Source: Candidatus Omnitrophota bacterium (GTDB taxonomy: Bacteria; Omnitrophota; Gorgyraeia; Gygaellales; Profunditerraquicolaceae). From it: 35,636 nt of DNA. The DNA is taken from NCBI GenBank assembly GCA_026387385.1, contig JAPLLU010000042.1:1-35636 (forward strand). The letters are read 5' to 3'. The notes beneath the pieces were generated by a model. That model searched no databases. It saw nothing but the letters and a program-made list of their open reading frames with translations, and was not told the DNA's origin. The position numbers and the translations under genes are program-made. This document shows positions 31,501 through 34,500 of the stretch, one piece after another (the stretch's first letter is position 1; each line of letters starts with the position of its first letter).

Positions 31501-34500
31501 AGAAAAGCTGCTGAATATTTTAAAGGAGGTTTTGATAGAAAGATTTATAAGATGCTCGATTTAACTGAGCAGATGATTAATCTTTTTGATAAGCTTATCA
31601 AGCAAAATAAGGATGCAGATGTAATAATCAAAGAATTAAAGCAAGCACAAGAGCAATACTATAAGAAAATTTCTAAGTTAAGCAAGGAAATAACAAGATA
31701 TGTAATTTATCTAAATCTGCTTTGTCCGGAACAACTACCAAGCAATTGCTTAGGCATAGTAAAAGGTCGTATAAACTTTATACTTCAATTGACCAGCATT
31801 TTATTAACTAAAAAAGAAATTAAACTTATTTCTGAAGATTTAGCAGCGTTAAAAGATGAGTTTATTCCCTCTAAAGAGTTAATTGAGATAGCAATAGAAC
31901 CTTATCTTAAGATAGGCGAAAAGGCTCTATCTTCGAACGTCGTTCCTGTTTACTTAATTGCTCAATTAGCCAAAGCAGAAAATTATGAAAAGATAAAGGA
32001 CAATTGGGAACAGATTTTTATAATGGACGCGCCTGAGTTAGAGAGGGTTTATTTGGAGGGTGTCGTAAAGGAAATAGATAGTATAATAAGCGAATTTAAG
32101 AGCAAAGAAGCAATATTAAAACCGAGCCACCAAAAATTCAATACCAATCTTTGGTCTGTCTTACCCGTAGCGCCTTTTGGCCTCCTGCCGATAATTTCTA
32201 ATATTATAAGTTTAGCATGGAATAACCCAATTTGGAGTCTTGGCATAGCTGCTGTCGGAGCAGTTGCTGTTTATTTACTTAAGAGAACAGCCAGGATACA
32301 AACAACAACGAGAGATTCTAAAGAAGCCGTTGCTAACAAGGACGCAAAAGAAGTAGCAGTTGAGGCAGTAACAATCAATGTTGCTCCTGCCCGTTCGAGC
32401 AGTCTTTTAACTGAGAATTCAGAAGTTGCAAAATCTGAAAAAGTCAAAGAAGGTGCAGTAGTTGATAACAGCAAGGCTGCTGAGGCAAATAAAGAGTTCT
32501 TTGATAAAGTTACCCCAACATATAGTAAGAAGGTATGGATGGAATCAGAAATAGCGGGCTTCATTTCAAGCAGTCTCGATGGCCTTCAATTACCAGTCAA
32601 TTATAAGGGAGAAAAATTGATTGAAGTATTGTTGGACTTTGGCGGCGGAAGAGGCGAAGCCCTTAGATTTATAATAGAGAAACTTAATGAAAATAAATAT
32701 AGAATTGATCAGTCTATAATTGTCGATATTACAAGTTTGCCTATATATAACGGCAATCCGATTAAGCGTTTGATTTACGCGATAAAAAATCTACAAGGCT
32801 ACAATGATCAATCTATAGCGAAGATTCGAAGCGATGCAATGAAAGTGCCTTTCAAGGACGAGAGTGCGGATGTAATATTATGTACTTTTGCCCTCCAGTA
32901 TATTCCCGAGCCCAAAGAAGCATTAAAGGAGATTGAAAGAGTCCTTAAGCCAGGTGCGAGAGCAGTGTTAATCTTCCATCATTCAACTTCATATACAGCT
33001 AAATGTTACGGTGAATGGGTAAAAGAACAAAATACTTTTGGGGAAGCAGCAAGGACCTTCACTCGTAATTTACCTGGAGATTTATTAAGATGGGCACCTA
33101 AAGCAGCAGAAGAAGCAGGATTAATTAATTACAAGACTCAGCAATTCTACTACGGTGATAAATACCCGTTTGCATTCGGCATAACAGTTGAAAAACCCGG
33201 AGTTAAAGCAACAAAGACAGAGTTGCCAGAAAAGGCAGGAAATGATAGAAGTGAATTAGTCATCTATTCGAGCGAACCTGCCCGCACAGATCAGAATCTG
33301 GCGCGACCTTCTAGGCTCAAAATGCTCGCAAAAGACATCTTAAAGACCATCGGGTATTTGGTGGCTGTTGGGGTAGCTCCTTTGCTGTATATGACACTTC
33401 ATGAGCTTGGCCATATATTAGCCTTGCATGCTCTATACGAAGGAGTAGAAGCATATATTAGTTTCGAATACGCACCCATCATCTTGTACGCTGAAATTTC
33501 TCAACTCCAAGGATTAAATTTCTTAGGTCATTTTTTTGGTGAAGCTATCTCAAAGACTATTGTGCTTCTGGCAGGAGATATGATTGCTACGCCTATCATG
33601 GTAGCACTTTTTATATACTTCGCGAAGAAGGTATATAATGAATTCTTTTATACTCGTACTTGCAAAGCACTAATAGCTGTATTTGCTGGCTTGCCCTTGG
33701 TTGCAGGCTTTATTGATATTATAGGCATAATAAAAGGTATAAATTTAGGATTAACAGGTGATTTATTGCGTGCATCTGGAACCATTTGGAGCGGCGAATA
33801 TATCAGTTACGGAGGGATGTATAAGCTTTTCGATGGTTCAATGGGACTTGACTATCGATTTATGCTAATTCTTATTGGCTTGACACTTTTAGTAAGTATC
33901 CCCCCGCTGTTAGTTTATTATAAATATATGATGCGCGGTAATAGAAATAAAGAAGATACACAAACCAAGTTAGGCAAAAATAAGGGATTAATTGCTACGG
34001 AACGGGAAAAAGAAACATTAGCTAAGGATTCTGTAAAACGTACTGAGCAATCTACAACACAACATGAGCGCAACGGTTTAGAAGTAAATAGATCCAATGC
34101 TCCTCCTTTAGCTGTTTCTATCTCCAAAGGGTCATATGAAACTAAAGAAACAGTTATAAAGGAGGTAATGAATGTTAAAGTTAGATCCGTACAGATTCGC
34201 AGCAGAATTGAGAAGCTTGGAGAGTTGGTATATAAGAGAGGAATTCAGGCTCAGGAGAGAAGAAATCAGCCGTTTGGAATGCCGTATAATGCCGGATTGG
34301 ATACCAGCAGAACTAAGGATGGAGAGCGGGTTTTAGATACAAAGCAGCTTTACCAAAACATATCTGATTATCTTGAAGCCAGGATTACGAAAGAAGAAGC
34401 TCTTAAGAGAGCAGGTTTAAGCGGCACAGTATCAGGCATTATATTTAGGTTTATCCTTACCTATATAGTAAAAGCCAACCTCATCACAGGCCCACCCATT

